Shown here one piece after another: positions 1 to 8,902 of a DNA stretch of 35,237 nucleotides. The notes under the pieces are model-generated. The model was not told the origin of the DNA and ran no database searches. It saw only the letters and a program-made list of their open reading frames with translations. Source of the stretch: Entamoeba histolytica HM-1:IMSS (lineage: Eukaryota > Evosea > Mastigamoebida > Endamoebidae); NCBI RefSeq assembly GCF_000208925.1, contig NW_001915031.1, positions 1 to 35,237 of the forward strand, in the 5' to 3' direction. Position 1 is the first letter of the stretch. Each line of letters opens with the position of its first letter. Made by a program: the position numbers and the translations under genes.

Positions 1-1430
1 GTATTATCAAAATATATGTTTTATTGATTTTATGTTGATCAAAATATTAAATATAATCAATATTTCCATTCTCAATTATTCATTATTTATTCTGAAATGT
101 TGTGTATATTTATTATATTAAATGAATATGATGATTAATATCAATATTATTGTTTATTTGATTTTAAAAAATAATAAATGAATATGAAATAACAAATGAA
201 ATAAAATAATGAAGACAATGAAATGATAATGAAATACAATAATCTAATATTGAACAAATCAAATAAAGAATATATTGAATATATCATTATTGTTACTTTA
301 TTATTTATTATTTCAATTATTAAATATTAATAAATTATTCATGAATATTTAATTGATTGATATTTTACAATTTCATTTTCATTTTATTTAATAAATGAAA
401 TATAAATAATGAATGAATGAATAATAATTTAATATATGAAATAATAAAAAGAAAAGAAAGATAAATAATAAAGAAATATGATGTATTTAATACATACTAT
501 AAATTATTATCAAATATAATAATAATATCAAATGATGATTTATTTTTATTTCAAAATATTTTGCATCAATAAAAATGTTGCTAAATATTTTGCATCATTA
601 AATTTTGCATCATTAAATTTTGCGCTTTTTTATTTGTTTCAATAAAATTTGCATCTTTTATTTTTTTCATTCTTTTCTTCTTTTATCATCTCTTTTGTTT
701 TATTACACTTTATCTTCTTTATTTTTATCTTCTCTCCTTTCTACTTTTATTCTTTCTTCATCTTCTTCTACTTTTTACTTTCTTTTTATTCTTTTATATC
801 ATTCATTCTCTTCTTTTTCAATTATTTGCTTTTTTTCTTTGCCTATTCTTTTTATCTTCAAAGAGTCTTTTCCAATATTCTTGATTTTGTATTTCAATCA
901 TTTTTCTTTTATTTTCTGTTTTGTTTCTTATTTCGATATTGTTTGTACCTTCTTTGTATGTTGTGATGGTATTTATTTCTATTATATATTGTTTATTTCT
1001 ATTGAAATAATTATTAAAGTGTTTATGATGATGATTATGAATGAAGTGATGAGTGAAATGATTTGTATCATCAATGTTGTGATAATTATGGTGATAATTC
1101 TTATTGTAATGATTAGTGTAATTATTTACGTATCTCTCTCCATACAGATAATACCTATTTTCACTCATTCTTCTATCATTTATATTTCTTGGTTGATGTG
1201 AATTTCTCTTTATTTTGTTATTTATTTTCTTATATATATTTATAGTGTTTCTTGAAATAACACATTCAATATCTTAAATAATACTGAATAAAAATAAAAA
1301 AGTTAAGTATAATTATTATTCAATTAAAAAATGATAAAAAGGCTGATATATGAATAAACTAATTGAGTATGACTTATTATTTCATCATTATTACTTTCAT
1401 TCATAAAATAATTGTTAAATATTATTTCAA
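1..1430. other. AT-rich region with possible decayed gene, no intact gene
   Basis: No convincing intact coding region. Positions 1-540 are low-complexity A/T with many short ATGAAT/AATAAT motifs. Positions 587-625 hold a short tandem repeat. About 650-960 is pyrimidine-rich on the + strand, so purine-rich on the - strand. The - strand is open from about 1280 to 818 and would encode H/N/Y-rich then K/E/R-rich peptide. Beyond that, K/E-rich stretches continue only in shifted frames broken by stops. This looks like a decayed low-complexity gene or simple-sequence DNA rather than a working gene. Confidence 0.5.
587..625. repeat. Short tandem repeat, 15-base unit
   Basis: Two perfect tandem copies of ATTTTGCATCATTAA occupy 587-601 and 602-616. 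A truncated third copy starts at 617 (ATTTTGCGC). A diverged copy of the ATTTTGCATCA core lies upstream at 558-568, and an AAATTTGCATC match lies near 646-656. No function is evident; it is probably a local slippage product. Confidence 0.7.
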
Positions 1431-2312
1431 TTATGCAAATACTGGAATGAATATTTGTCTAGGTTCTTTTGCATTACATACTGATGCTGTAATCTGATAA
1501 CTATCACCAATAGTATTAAGATGTCTATTCCCATACCATTTAGATGGTATATCTGCTGCACTCTTTGCTTGATAACAAAGATCAACATCAAGTCGATAAG
1601 GAAGATAAAAATGTCTTTTATATGTAGGCCATTCAAGCTTCTTATCAACAAGAGCTCCACGACTATTTCTATATTTAATAACAGTATGATATTCTGGATA
1701 CCATGAATCTGGATATGGATGGACATAAACAAATCTTTGGTTTCGAGTGCCTGGTGCATCTGATAATGGTGGATTTTTTGATTAAATAATCAGTGTATGT
1801 CCTTCAACAGCTCCTGCTCTAATATCATGTACTCTTTTTGGAATTGCATAACACGTGTACATTCTGTATGGTGCAAATTCAAAGAATTGAAGTTCATTTC
1901 CTTGTTTTAATGGTCTTAAAAGAACATTTTGTTCATAATTCCCATCTGGATATCTAACAGATCTTTTATCATCAAATTCCATATCCATGACATACCTTGG
2001 TGTTTCATTCTTGTCATCTTCATCAGTAAATTGTTTTTCGGTCTTATAGTTATAGTCTGATGCAAAAATAACTCTACAGCATGTTTTACATTTCTCTCTA
2101 ACATAATTCTCTTGATTTGCATTAAAAACTCCACTTTCAGCAAATTGTTGAATCTGATAACTATCAACAGCACTTGAAAAGTACTCATTAAATTTAGTAT
2201 TTTGGTTTCTCATTCCAAAGGGATAATTTTGTGATAATTGGTCTCTTCCATCAGTAGTTTTACTGTTACAGTGGAGTATCAATAACAATATTGGAATCAT
2301 TGACTGTATCAT
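1431..2312 (-). pseudogene. Secreted-protein-like gene interrupted by one in-frame stop
   Basis: The ATG at 2312 opens 176 codons that end in TAA at 1784-1782. The same frame then continues open for 116 more codons to TAA at 1433-1431. Without the internal stop the product would be about 293 residues. The N-terminus ([15 protein letters not shown]) looks like a signal peptide. The body has a CKTCC cluster and many aromatic residues. The part after the stop is equally protein-like ([27 protein letters not shown]), so it was probably translated once. I found no intron with GTTTGT..AG ends that removes the stop while keeping frame. A nonsense-mutated pseudogene, a strain polymorphism, stop readthrough or a sequence error all remain possible. 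I do not recognise the family. Confidence 0.6.
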
Positions 2313-4358
2313 AGATCTGTTGACCTTTTATGATGAAAACAAAATTATTCATCAAACATCTTCTGTTTGACCCTAACAATCAACAAACTTATTCATTTTT
2401 ATTATTTTTAATAAGAAGAAATTCTTCCTTCTTTCAATTAGTGAACAACCTTGTTGATAAACTATATGTTAACTGCCAAATGAAGTAATTCTTCTGTTCA
2501 AAACACATGTACTTTGTTCCCAATATTTAAACTATTTTTTGTGTGGATTGAAAATTATTTCTATAGATTGTAGTTTATAATAATTCTTTAACTATAAATA
2601 GAATATTAATACTAGATATACTTTAAATATAATTCATGATTTGTTTTCTAATACAACTAGTATTTGGATATAATTTTTTTGGAATCGGTTGATATAGTTC
2701 AGGGTTGTACTAACAATAACATTTCGTTTCAATGACAGCATAAACTCAGAAAAAGAAGTTCTTAAAAGTTAAAAGAGACTCTAAAGAAATTGAACAAAGT
2801 TATTCATTTTTCTTATTCAATTCTATCTATTATGGTAATATATTCTTTTGTTATTAACAAAAACATCTATTAATTTTTTCATTGGAAAATATAATAACAC
2901 AAATAAATAAGAATATATTGAATTTATGATTTATCATCAAACAATATTTGTTTGTTATAATCAATTCCTCCTTTATTCTATATTCGTTTATTTTCATTTT
3001 TCAGTAACAGACTTTCATTTTATCATATTATTCAGCTATTTGAATATTGATTAAGTTCATCATATTCAATTTAATTGTTGACTGTTATTTTTAATATTTT
3101 TATTCCTTTTTGTCTTATTCTTCTTTACTATCTTAATCTATTTCATCAATACCACTCGTTATTTAGTCTATGTTCTATCTTATCAATATATTTTTCTATT
3201 TATCAACTTACTTTATTTCCATCATTCATAATATTCTCTTATTATTTCCTATTTCTTTGTTTTATTCTTCTTAGAAATACTTCTCATGAATAACATCTTA
3301 TTCCTTCATTTAATTTTCATAACCAATCCAAATTTTTTTAATACACTCATTATATTTTTCATACTTTCAACTAAATAAGTAATTCATGTTAAATGAATTA
3401 AATTGGATGAATGAAAAATGAATTAAAAAACTGGAAATATTAATAATAAAAATAATCAATGACGATTAATAAAATTATATTATCAACGGCTTACAAGAAA
3501 AAGTTGTTTAGTATGAAGGAGTGAAAATATAAGATAAGAATGTGTCTAATTTATAAAATCCAAAATAAAAGTAAATAAATCGTTCTTTACAAAAAGATAT
3601 GACACAATGACTACTTAATACCTTTTTGACTTGTTTATATTATTTTATCATATGAGGTATGAGGGTCTTAGCCTATTTTTTAAGTGAACCAAGAAAATAG
3701 TCTATAAACAAAATGATAATAATTACTAGTATATAATAAACACAAACAAAATGAGAATAAAACGAAAAATAAAAGAGAATGAAATAAATAGATAAAAAAT
3801 GATTAATTTAATAAATTTAATACAACATAACATTAAGAGACATAAAATAATAAGGTTTATACTAAAAAGGTTCAAAGAAGAAAATAATCTGAAAATTGTT
3901 CAATAAGAAAGTAACTATAATGAAAATATTAATAACATTATAACGAAAAAACCTAGTTATTTTCATTAAAATGGAAATGATAATAAATAAATTCAAAAAA
4001 TAAAATTAATAAATAATAAATAGAAAATAAATTTATTTTAAATTAAAAAACTTATTGTTATTTTTTTAAAATAGAAAGAAGGATTGAAAAATCTAAAATT
4101 ATTATTAGGATGAATTAAAAAAAAATAATTGAAATAAAAAAAGAAATTGTTCATTCAACAGACTGTCTTCTGTTACTGAAAAAACAATATTATAAAAATA
4201 TTCCTAAAAATATTATATTATTTATTCAAACAACAAAAACTGTTTTTGCTAAACTCTAAACAACTAAAAACTCTGAAAAAAAAGAATATTCTTATTATTC
4301 TAAATCTTCTTTGACTTCTTTTCAGTTAGATTTTTAGTTCCCAACAGAAGACAATTCA
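2313..4358. other. Gene-poor AT-rich spacer of about 2 kb
   Basis: No coding region can be supported. Open frames such as the one at 3075-3293 are short, hydrophobic and pyrimidine-driven. The DNA is A/T-rich with local strand skew: pyrimidine-rich around 3080-3290 and purine-rich around 3700-4160. The left end should hold the promoter of the interrupted gene on the - strand, and the right end the promoter of the spliced gene starting at 4359. No tRNA, long repeat or transposon coding sequence is visible. Confidence 0.5.
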
Positions 4359-4991
4359 ATGCAAACACCATCTGCTTTTCGTCCTATTTCACTCCAAGGA
4401 AGAACTTGTTTTACTGTAATAATGGATCCTAGTGCTATAGGAGATCAACAAATGTCTTTTACTACAAAAACTCCAATACTAAAACCCCTTCAATCCTTTT
4501 ATGAAAATCAAAAACCAACTAAAACAGTTAAAAAAATTGACAGAAATTGGACATTAAACTCCACAAAATATATTATGCTTAAATATAGACAATGGCAATT
4601 AGCATTAAGACGTGCCATTAGTTTTGTTGATTTTTTAAAAGACTCTTCTGATGACCTTCAGAAATACTTTTATATGAAAAAATCCCCATCCCAAATTAAA
4701 GATAAAATTAATAACACAAAAGCAGGTTATATTGTTTGTTTCTTTATTTATGTTATTTACTTAGCAATAATTAATCAATAGAGTTTAATTGAAAATATTA
4801 AAAATGAACAAACAGGATTACCAAGTAATATTCCTACAGGTTCTTCAAGTAAAAAAATTCCAACGGATGTCTTTTATTTTATGGATAGATTTTATAATGC
4901 TCAAAGAAGTGTTTTTATTGAAGATGTAGTTGCTGAGATTGATAGTACATTAAGTGATGAATCAAAAAAAGGGAGAGTAGTTTTTCATTAA
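4359..4991 (+). CDS. Hypothetical protein, two exons
   Basis: Exon 1 is 4359-4733 (125 codons). A 48-base intron at 4734-4781 begins GTTTGTTTC and ends AATAG. Exon 2 is 4782-4991, ending in TAA. The junction is phase 0 and the spliced product is 194 residues. Without splicing the frame stops within the intron region, and the peptide there (CFFIYVIYLAIINQ) is an artefact. The protein is hydrophilic. The N-terminal 65 residues are S/T/P/K-rich and probably disordered. From about residue 68 it is helical (QWQLALRRAISFVDFLKDS), and exon 2 continues with SLIENIKNEQ and FYFMDRFYNAQRSVFIED. I recognise no domain. The earlier AG (TTAG at 4761-4764) would give an immediate stop, so the AATAG acceptor is preferred. 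Confidence 0.75.
4734..4781 (+). other. Intron of the gene at 4359-4991
   Basis: 48 bases with ends GTTTGTTTCT and AATAG. Removing it joins two open frames in phase 0. Entamoeba introns typically begin GTTTGT and end TAG, and all six introns placed here do so. Confidence 0.8.
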
Positions 4992-5094
4992 AAAAACAAA
5001 GAAACAAATATATATACAATTGTACTGTTCTTTCTGTAGATTCTTTTTCTTTTTAAAATAAAAAGAATATAGAATAAATAAAAAGATATGATAT

Positions 5095-5820
5095 TTAAAT
5101 AAAATCATTAGATTCTTCAGATAAGACTTCTATTAATTTATCAACATCAATTATTTTTCCATGATAGTTTAATGGCAATAATTGTATTAATTGTGTTAAT
5201 TTCTCATTTTCATCTCCAGCCTTAGTTTTATTTCTTTGGTTATTTATTTCAAACTTTGAGGCTTTTTCAAAATATTCTTTCATAGAACCTAAACAGTCAC
5301 TTTTTTATAAATAACAATACAAATTATAATAACAAACCATAGTCCATATCATCTTCTTCACTAAATGGTTTTTTATCAAGATATGTAAATAAATCTTTAA
5401 TCCAAATAAAGGTAAATTTAGAATGTTGATTGGATGTTTGATCCATTGTTGTATCTGCCATATACCTTTCTTCAAATTCCATCAATGATTCAGTTGTGCC
5501 ACATTTTTCTTCAAACTCATGATATAATTTCCAAACAAATTCTTTCTTTTCAGGCATTAGACTTAATGCTAAATTTAGTAACGCTCTTTCATCTAAATAG
5601 TTAACCATAATTTTATTTAAATGCTTTATAAGTACAAACTTGTTTGGTCATTAATTCCTTGTAAAAAAGTATTATATCTTCTTATCAATTCTTCATTTTG
5701 AGGAAATTTCGTTATGGCACTTTGATAAACAGATTTAAGATTATTAATTAATTCCATTTCTTTTTCACTCCATCCATTTAAGTATTGAGTCTCATAACTT
5801 TCTTGTTGTTCTTCTTCCAT
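5095..5820 (-). CDS. Short HAT/Suf-domain protein (CstF-77/Rna14-like), three exons
   Basis: Three small open frames join into one gene. Exon 1 is 5820-5640, exon 2 is 5592-5338 and exon 3 is 5288-5095, with introns of 47 and 49 bases, both GTTTGT..TTTAG. The spliced product is 209 residues. The centre (about 61-105: ERALLNLALSLMPEKKEFVW, then YHEFEEKCG and FEERY) matches the half-a-TPR (HAT)/Suf pattern of CstF-77/Rna14, where R..L..AL..LP...W..Y..FE recurs. That family scaffolds mRNA 3'-end cleavage. Full-length members are several times longer. Here the 161 bases upstream of the ATG separate it from a divergent gene and leave no room for the N-terminal HAT array. The C-terminus (LPLNYHGKIIDVDKLIEVLS) may bind a partner. 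The link to 3'-end processing is an inference from the repeat pattern. Confidence 0.75.
5289..5337 (-). other. Intron 2 of the HAT/Suf gene
   Basis: 49 bases on the - strand, from GTTTGTTATT to CTGTTTAG. Splicing is phase 1 (TAT G / GT TCT ATG) and connects to the frame ending at 5095. Confidence 0.85.
5593..5639 (-). other. Intron 1 of the HAT/Suf gene
   Basis: 47 bases on the - strand, from GTTTGTAC to CTATTTAG. Splicing is phase 1 (ACA A / AT GAA). The ATG at 5608, which would start the second open frame, lies inside this intron and is not a real start. Confidence 0.85.
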
Positions 5821-5981
5821 TGTTGGATAATATGATTAACACAATCTAAATAAAAATTTGTTATTTCTAAATTTTTGAAAAAATTGATGATTATTTCTTT
5901 TGTGAAATACCATAAAAAAGAATTTAATTATGAAACAAGAAACCCCTTATTATAAAAACTAGGGTTTGAGAAAGTGTCTTA

Positions 5982-6701
5982 ATGAGTAATTTAACAGAAG
6001 ACCCACTAGAATGTGCTCCAGGAGAAGAGCCTAAAATTGTAAGAATTGTACTTACTGGAGGACCAGGAGGAGGAAAAACAACTTCATTATCATTAATTGC
6101 TGATCAATTTAGACCACTTGGAATTCAAGTTTTTCATATTCAAGAGAATTCAACTATGTTCTTTAATTCAGGAGCTGGATTTCCTGCTCATGCCTCTGAA
6201 AACCAAAAACTATGTTGGGAATTATGTAAAATTAGATGTCAATTAGCTATGGAAGATCAATTTTATACTTATGCTAAATCAACTAATAAGAAAATTACAT
6301 TAATTCTTTCTGATCGTGGAAGTATGGATTCTGCTGCTTATATGTCAGAAGATAATTGGGATAAAGTTATGAAAGAAGGAGGATTTGATTATGACTCATT
6401 TTGTAAAAACAGATATGACCTTGTTCTTCATTTAAGAACAACTGCTATTGGTGCATTAAGGTATTATGATAGAAAATCAAATCCAGCCAGAAGAGAACGT
6501 CCAGAAGAAGCTGCAGCTCTTGATTATACAATTGAAGAAAAATGGTCAATTCATCCACACCAAATTATTATTGATAATTCTACTGATTTTCCAAATAAAG
6601 TAAGAAGAATTTGTGAACAAATTGCTCAATTTGTTGGATTTGAGTATCACTCAATTCTTGAAATTCCAATGACACCACCTACACCATTAGTATTCCAATA
6701 A
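5982..6701 (+). CDS. AAA_28-type NTPase, Ttd14-like
   Basis: 239 residues with a P-loop NTPase fold. The Walker A motif GGPGGGKT is at residues 26-33. A hydrophobic strand followed by SDRG (residues 105-113, ITLILSDRG) fits the Walker B region. The layout (TGGPGGGKTTSLSLIADQF, QVFHIQENST, DRGSMDSAAY, then YDLVLHLRTTA) matches the AAA_28 family, whose animal members include the Drosophila trafficking protein Ttd14. Ttd14 carries a further C-terminal domain that this protein lacks, so it is the nucleotide-binding module alone. It is probably a cytosolic soluble nucleotide-binding protein, with substrate and partner unknown. A TATA-like TATAAAAACT lies about 30 bases before the ATG. The gene is divergent from the HAT/Suf gene, 161 bases apart. 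Confidence 0.85.
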   Translation: MSNLTEDPLECAPGEEPKIVRIVLTGGPGGGKTTSLSLIADQFRPLGIQVFHIQENSTMFFNSGAGFPAHASENQKLCWELCKIRCQLAMEDQFYTYAKSTNKKITLILSDRGSMDSAAYMSEDNWDKVMKEGGFDYDSFCKNRYDLVLHLRTTAIGALRYYDRKSNPARRERPEEAAALDYTIEEKWSIHPHQIIIDNSTDFPNKVRRICEQIAQFVGFEYHSILEIPMTPPTPLVFQ

Positions 6702-6790
6702 CTTAGTTGATTGATATTTTATCTTATCTTATTGTTTTGGTTTTTAAAAAAAATTTAAAAAATAATAAAATTAATTAAAAATGAAAATAA

Positions 6791-8815
6791 TTAATTAATA
6801 GGAGTTACACAATATTTTTTGAGTAATTCATATGGAATATTTGGTAAATAAGATGGTATGAGTAATGCAGTTGGACATTTTTTAATTTTAAGATAAGTCA
6901 AAGTAGATGGAAGGTCAAGATGTGTTAATTCTTTACACTTTTGAATTTTAAGTTTATTACATTGGGTTGGAATATCTAAAACTTTAACACCACAATTTAA
7001 TAAATGAAAATTACAAAGAGAAGAAGGTAATGAAATTTCTTCTATTCCAATACCCATTAATGTTAACTTTTTAAGACTATTTGGTAGTTGTATTGATTTT
7101 AATTTTTTAATATTCTTTATTTTAATGACATCAGATAATTGTTTTGAAAAATTAAATGAATCAAATGAACAATTGACTGTATCAAGTATTATTTTTTTAG
7201 ATATTGGTAAATAGTCTTTGATAGATACCTTTTTTAATATAATAAAATCATAAACATACTCTTCAAAAGATGGAAGAATATTACATGAAATAACTTCAAT
7301 TCCTTTACATTCTTTTAATTTAATTTCTTTAAGTTGTAAAAGATTACTAATATGAATTTCAGAACACCATGCATTAATAGAAGTTAATGACTCACACATT
7401 AAAATATTTATTTTATTAATTGGATGTGAAGTATATATAAATGTTGTTAGACTATTTAAGTTAGTTAATTCAACTTCTTTAATTTCATTATTTAAAATAA
7501 TGTTTGATAAATCACTACATGCTCCAATACGAACAACTTCTAAATTTTTTAATGTTTTTAAATCTAATTCAAATATTGGAATATTATTAATAAATAAACT
7601 TTTTAGACAAGTTGGTAAAATACCTAAAGTTAATTCAGGTAATTCAATCAATTCTAATGAAATGAGTTGAATGTCACATAAATTAGTTATTCTTTTTAGT
7701 TTAGAACAACCTTCAACAAATAAATGTTCAACATTAGGTGGAAGTGTAATATGTCTAAATGTTTGACATTGTTTTATTTTCATTGTTTTTAAAAGAGGTA
7801 ATGGTGGAACAGTTAAAGGTTTCCAATCAGAGGCATCAAGATATGTTAGTGTTGTTGGCATTTTTAAAGAAGCTAAACAACTATTTTTACAAAACACAAA
7901 ATGTTTCAAAGGACATTTTTCAAGACCTTCAATACCAACTAAATTGTTACAAGACCCAATAACTAACTTTTCTATTCCCCTAAGGAAAAGTGAACCTCTT
8001 TTTGGTAGTGATAAATTTATTAAATATAATTCTTTAAATGTTAATGGGTCTATAGGTATTGATAATAAATTACCATAAACATAGGCAGTTTCTATTAACC
8101 TAGATGTAATAAAATTACCATTTAGAAATGCAATTGAAGCTGGTACAGAAGTACATTCATACATAATCCCATTCATTGGTATGTAATTATGAATACATTT
8201 TACTTTATTTAATAAAGAAATATCAGAAATTTTAGATGTAACAATAACAGCTTTTGGTAAATGTCTTTGAATTTCTTTTATTGATTCAGAAGTAGGTGAA
8301 TGAATTTGGACATGAGTTATTTCAGCATTAATAGAAGTAAGTTGTGATAAGAAAGAGACATGATTTTCTGAATTTAAATGAATAAATAATGATTTTAAAT
8401 TTAACGATGGAAGTTCAGAGGGTTGAGAAAAGATATTAAGAGTGAGTTTGGTTAATAAAGGAAAGGTAGTTAGATCAATTAAATATTTTGGGTGAATTGG
8501 AATATTTAATGAAATGATGTATTGTCGAATTGGCATTAAAGGTGGAAGTAGTGGTGTTGTTGTATTTTGACGAAATAATATTTTAACATCCTTAGGTGGA
8601 ATAAATGAATTTTTAAAATCCATAGAAATTACTGGAATGACATCTTTAGAATAGTCTGATAATAAAGTAAAAAGAAATTTTGAAGGTAAATATGGTAAAT
8701 GATCTAAAGAACGAATACAATTAAGTATTCTTTTATTTACACACATTAATGAAAAGATATCATTTGATTTTAAATATTGAACAATTTGTTTTAAATGAAT
8801 GTTTTCGACTTTCAT
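6791..8815 (-). CDS. Leucine-rich-repeat protein with F-box-like N-terminus
   Basis: 674 residues. The first 40 (NIHLKQIVQYLKSNDIFSLM, then CVNKRILNCIRSL) form short helices like the F-box-like heads seen on many Entamoeba LRR proteins. From about residue 105 to the end come irregular leucine-rich repeats of roughly 20-23 residues. Examples are LKSLFIHLNS, LEKCPLKHFVFCKNS, LKTMKIKQC, NVEHLFVEGCSKLKRI and TLTYLKIKKC. There is no signal peptide or membrane segment, so an intracellular protein-binding role is likely, possibly as a ubiquitin-ligase adaptor if the F-box guess holds. A GAAC element lies 26 bases before the ATG. Neighbouring genes give no functional clue. Confidence 0.85.
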   Translation of the reverse strand: MKVENIHLKQIVQYLKSNDIFSLMCVNKRILNCIRSLDHLPYLPSKFLFTLLSDYSKDVIPVISMDFKNSFIPPKDVKILFRQNTTTPLLPPLMPIRQYIISLNIPIHPKYLIDLTTFPLLTKLTLNIFSQPSELPSLNLKSLFIHLNSENHVSFLSQLTSINAEITHVQIHSPTSESIKEIQRHLPKAVIVTSKISDISLLNKVKCIHNYIPMNGIMYECTSVPASIAFLNGNFITSRLIETAYVYGNLLSIPIDPLTFKELYLINLSLPKRGSLFLRGIEKLVIGSCNNLVGIEGLEKCPLKHFVFCKNSCLASLKMPTTLTYLDASDWKPLTVPPLPLLKTMKIKQCQTFRHITLPPNVEHLFVEGCSKLKRITNLCDIQLISLELIELPELTLGILPTCLKSLFINNIPIFELDLKTLKNLEVVRIGACSDLSNIILNNEIKEVELTNLNSLTTFIYTSHPINKINILMCESLTSINAWCSEIHISNLLQLKEIKLKECKGIEVISCNILPSFEEYVYDFIILKKVSIKDYLPISKKIILDTVNCSFDSFNFSKQLSDVIKIKNIKKLKSIQLPNSLKKLTLMGIGIEEISLPSSLCNFHLLNCGVKVLDIPTQCNKLKIQKCKELTHLDLPSTLTYLKIKKCPTALLIPSYLPNIPYELLKKYCVTPIN

Positions 8816-8834
8816 ATTTTAATTTTGAACTTTT

Positions 8835-8842
8835 CTAGTTCG
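8835..8842 (-). promoter_or_regulatory. GAAC-type core promoter element of LRR gene
   Basis: CGAACTAG on the - strand, 26 bases before the ATG at 8815. It is followed by AAAGTTCAAAATTAAA, which resembles an initiator. GAAC is a described Entamoeba core promoter element placed between the TATA box and the initiator. Confidence 0.45.
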
Positions 8843-8902
8843 ATTAAATTGAACTAACTTTTCAATATAAAAAAAAATTGAGACAAAATGAAGAAGATTA
8901 AA

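Noticed and set aside
620..1201. 193-codon + strand frame, hydrophobic F/S/L/I-rich
   Set aside because: Composition follows from the pyrimidine-rich strand; no domain or convincing gene structure. It is the complement of the purine-rich - strand sequence.
1427..1759. 110-codon - strand frame
   Set aside because: It overlaps the extension of the interrupted gene in another frame; the in-frame version is far more protein-like (Y, W, P, C-rich). A GTTGAA..CAG splice into it would use a non-standard donor.
3075..3293. 72-codon + strand frame
   Set aside because: Hydrophobic, low complexity, pyrimidine-driven; no promoter element or recognisable protein.
2313..4358. A hidden multi-exon gene
   Set aside because: No chain of open segments linked by GTTTGT..TAG introns could be built; all frames close quickly.
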